A DNA stretch of 22,134 nucleotides from a virus. The stretch covers positions 1 through 22,134 of IMG/VR virus record IMGVR_UViG_3300044972_000175. One strand, 5' to 3'. A program made the position numbers and the translations under genes. The notes beneath the pieces are model-generated. The model saw only the letters and a list, made by a program, of their open reading frames with translations, was not told the DNA's origin and did no database searches. Below, in pieces: positions 20,894 to 22,134 of the stretch (positions are counted from its first letter, which is position 1; every line of letters begins with the position of its first letter).

Positions 20894-22134
20894 ATGCCGA
20901 CAACCACTGGCAAGGCCAGCGAGCTAATCACGTTCTCTAGAACATCGAACGCAACGCTCGTTGATAGCGACGGGCGCATAAAATGGGCTCCCCACAACCT
21001 CCTGCTGGCGTCTGAGCAGTTTGATGCTGCTAGCTGGACGAAGACAAACCTATTGGCTTTTGGCTCAGGCTCTACTGCTAACACTATTTCCGCTCCAAAC
21101 GGGACTACTACAGCGGATTTACTGACTCCAAACACCACAAACGCGTCTCATCGCACTGTAGGTCAGACACTTCCGGTTACTACGTCTATGACATTTGCCT
21201 GTTTTGTAAAGGCTAACGGCTACACAAAAGTTGGTATCCGTGAGAGCGATGCCTCTGGTGCTGGTGCTGCGTTTAATTTGTCTGGGTCTGGATCAGTTAT
21301 TGGTGTGTACGACACGGCTGGCGGAACTGTGACAGAACCAAGCATCACGCCGCTGGCGAGTAATTGGTTCCTGATCTCTTGTAAGGTATCGTTTGCCAGC
21401 AACACTCAGATGAGTTGTGGCATTTATATTCTGAGCCCATCCTATGCGTCAGGCGATCTTCAAGTGTCTTGGGCGCCCAATGGAACGGATGGGATTTATG
21501 TTTGGGGCGCACACGCCTACCGCAGCGACCTCGGCGGCATGAAGGCCAACACCTCCGCGTATCCGATGTACAACCCGACTACGCCGAAGAATTTGCTGGG
21601 GTTTAGCGAGGACTTCAGCAATGCGGGGTGGACAAAAGCTAACATTGCAGCCTTTGGGTCTGGCTCAGTATCGAACGCCATCCTTGCGCCGAACGGATTG
21701 CAGACGGCTGACAAAATAGTTGCCTCTAACTCCGCCAGTGCGACACGGGCCATATACCAGAACTTCACTCCTGTATCAGGCAGTACATACGTGGTTTCGG
21801 TCTACGCAAAATCCGCTGAGTACTCCAAGCTTGCGCTTCAAGAAATTGCTGCGGGGCGCTTTGGTGCTACATTTGATCTAACAGCGCAGACATCTACATC
21901 ACTTGGCGGTGGTGGTTATGTCTCAAGCAGCATCACTCCTGTAAGTGACGGTTGGTTTAGGTGTAGCGTTACATGGACTGGTAGCGGCGCAGCCGCAGTG
22001 ACAATGATTGGTTATCCTGCTGGCGCTACAGTATCAGCGTCGGGTACCTCGTATGCTGGAGACGGCACCTCTGGCATCTACCTCTGGGGCGCACAACTCT
22101 CCGACAGCGCGTCCCTCGACACCTACGTGCCGAA
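20894..22134 (+). CDS. Tail fibre/spike protein with duplicated domain, 3' end missing
   Basis: ATG 20894 with GAGGA (20883-20887) six bases upstream opens a frame that stays open for 413 codons to the window edge. The start (GKASELITFSRTSNATLVDS, then GRIKWAPHNLLLASEQFD) is a common beginning of phage fibre/spike proteins with carbohydrate-binding-like jelly-roll domains. Two domains repeat 198 residues apart, at N35 and N233, each opening NLLxxSExF, then WTKxNxxAFGSGS and xAPNG, and closing GIYxWGA. Role: probably receptor or polysaccharide binding. Bases here look less GC-rich than upstream (one hand-counted line is 30 of 60). The stop and any C-terminal domain are outside the window. Confidence 0.85.
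   Translation, partial: MPTTTGKASELITFSRTSNATLVDSDGRIKWAPHNLLLASEQFDAASWTKTNLLAFGSGSTANTISAPNGTTTADLLTPNTTNASHRTVGQTLPVTTSMTFACFVKANGYTKVGIRESDASGAGAAFNLSGSGSVIGVYDTAGGTVTEPSITPLASNWFLISCKVSFASNTQMSCGIYILSPSYASGDLQVSWAPNGTDGIYVWGAHAYRSDLGGMKANTSAYPMYNPTTPKNLLGFSEDFSNAGWTKANIAAFGSGSVSNAILAPNGLQTADKIVASNSASATRAIYQNFTPVSGSTYVVSVYAKSAEYSKLALQEIAAGRFGATFDLTAQTSTSLGGGGYVSSSITPVSDGWFRCSVTWTGSGAAAVTMIGYPAGATVSASGTSYAGDGTSGIYLWGAQLSDSASLDTYVP
20993..22132 (+). repeat. Tandem duplicated fibre domain (protein level)
   Basis: Domain 1 begins about 20996 and domain 2 about 21590, a spacing of 594 bases. Both read E-[QD]-F-x-x-A-x-W-T-K, then AFGSGS and APNG, and end IYxWGAxxxxS. The DNA has diverged but the peptide pattern is strong. 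Confidence 0.8.

Noticed and set aside
18312-22134. Diversity-generating retroelement acting on the fibre
   Set aside because: The fibre N-terminus resembles major tropism determinants, but no reverse transcriptase, template repeat or variable-repeat pair is visible in the window.

Overview
This window is the replication-to-tail segment of a siphovirus-type phage or prophage of an alphaproteobacterium. The host assignment rests on a partial DUF2312/GapR-type protein at the left edge, a family largely confined to Alphaproteobacteria, and on a GTA-type tail assembly chaperone. Every supported gene lies on the + strand. Most gene junctions are ATGA, TGATG or TAATG overlaps, so the window reads as one or a few long transcripts. 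No integrase, repressor, lysis gene, tRNA, CRISPR array or insertion sequence is visible, so temperate or lytic lifestyle cannot be decided here.

Layout. (1) Bases 1-3286, a very GC-rich early/replication module: the GapR-like fragment, a primase-polymerase/RepA-helicase fusion, then a 230-bp gene-free array of 18 GGGGTT/AACCCC hexamers with two identical 14-bp palindromes, which is the best replication-origin candidate. A small unknown protein and a possible DNA-binding regulator follow. (2) Bases 3287-3969: a short regulatory gap, an HNH endonuclease and a non-coding stretch carrying a cos-like motif. (3) Bases 3970-9393, head and packaging: P27-type small terminase, large terminase, HK97-type portal, prohead protease, major capsid protein, a stem-loop terminator and a 58-residue ORF. 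(4) Bases 9396-12443, connector and tail tube: gp6/gp8-like connector, head closure, HK97 gp10-like protein, DUF3168 tail terminator, tail tube, and a tail assembly chaperone pair joined by a perfect -1 slippery heptamer (CCCAAAC). (5) Bases 12443-17296: tape measure, DUF1833 protein, NlpC/P60 hydrolase and TipJ-type tail tip. (6) Bases 17296-22134, a receptor-binding region: two tandem paralogous small tail proteins, a six-repeat fibre, two small proteins, and a long fibre/spike gene with a duplicated domain that runs off the right edge.

Together these genes replicate the genome from a nearby origin, cut and package it with HNH plus TerS/TerL, build and mature an HK97-fold head, attach connector and tail, and present a modular adsorption apparatus. 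The packaging and morphogenesis core is classical. The less ordinary features are the telomere-like GGGGTT array, the missing conventional start for the large terminase, the readable chaperone frameshift, a short peptide motif recurring in three tail-associated proteins, and the serial duplications in the adsorption region.
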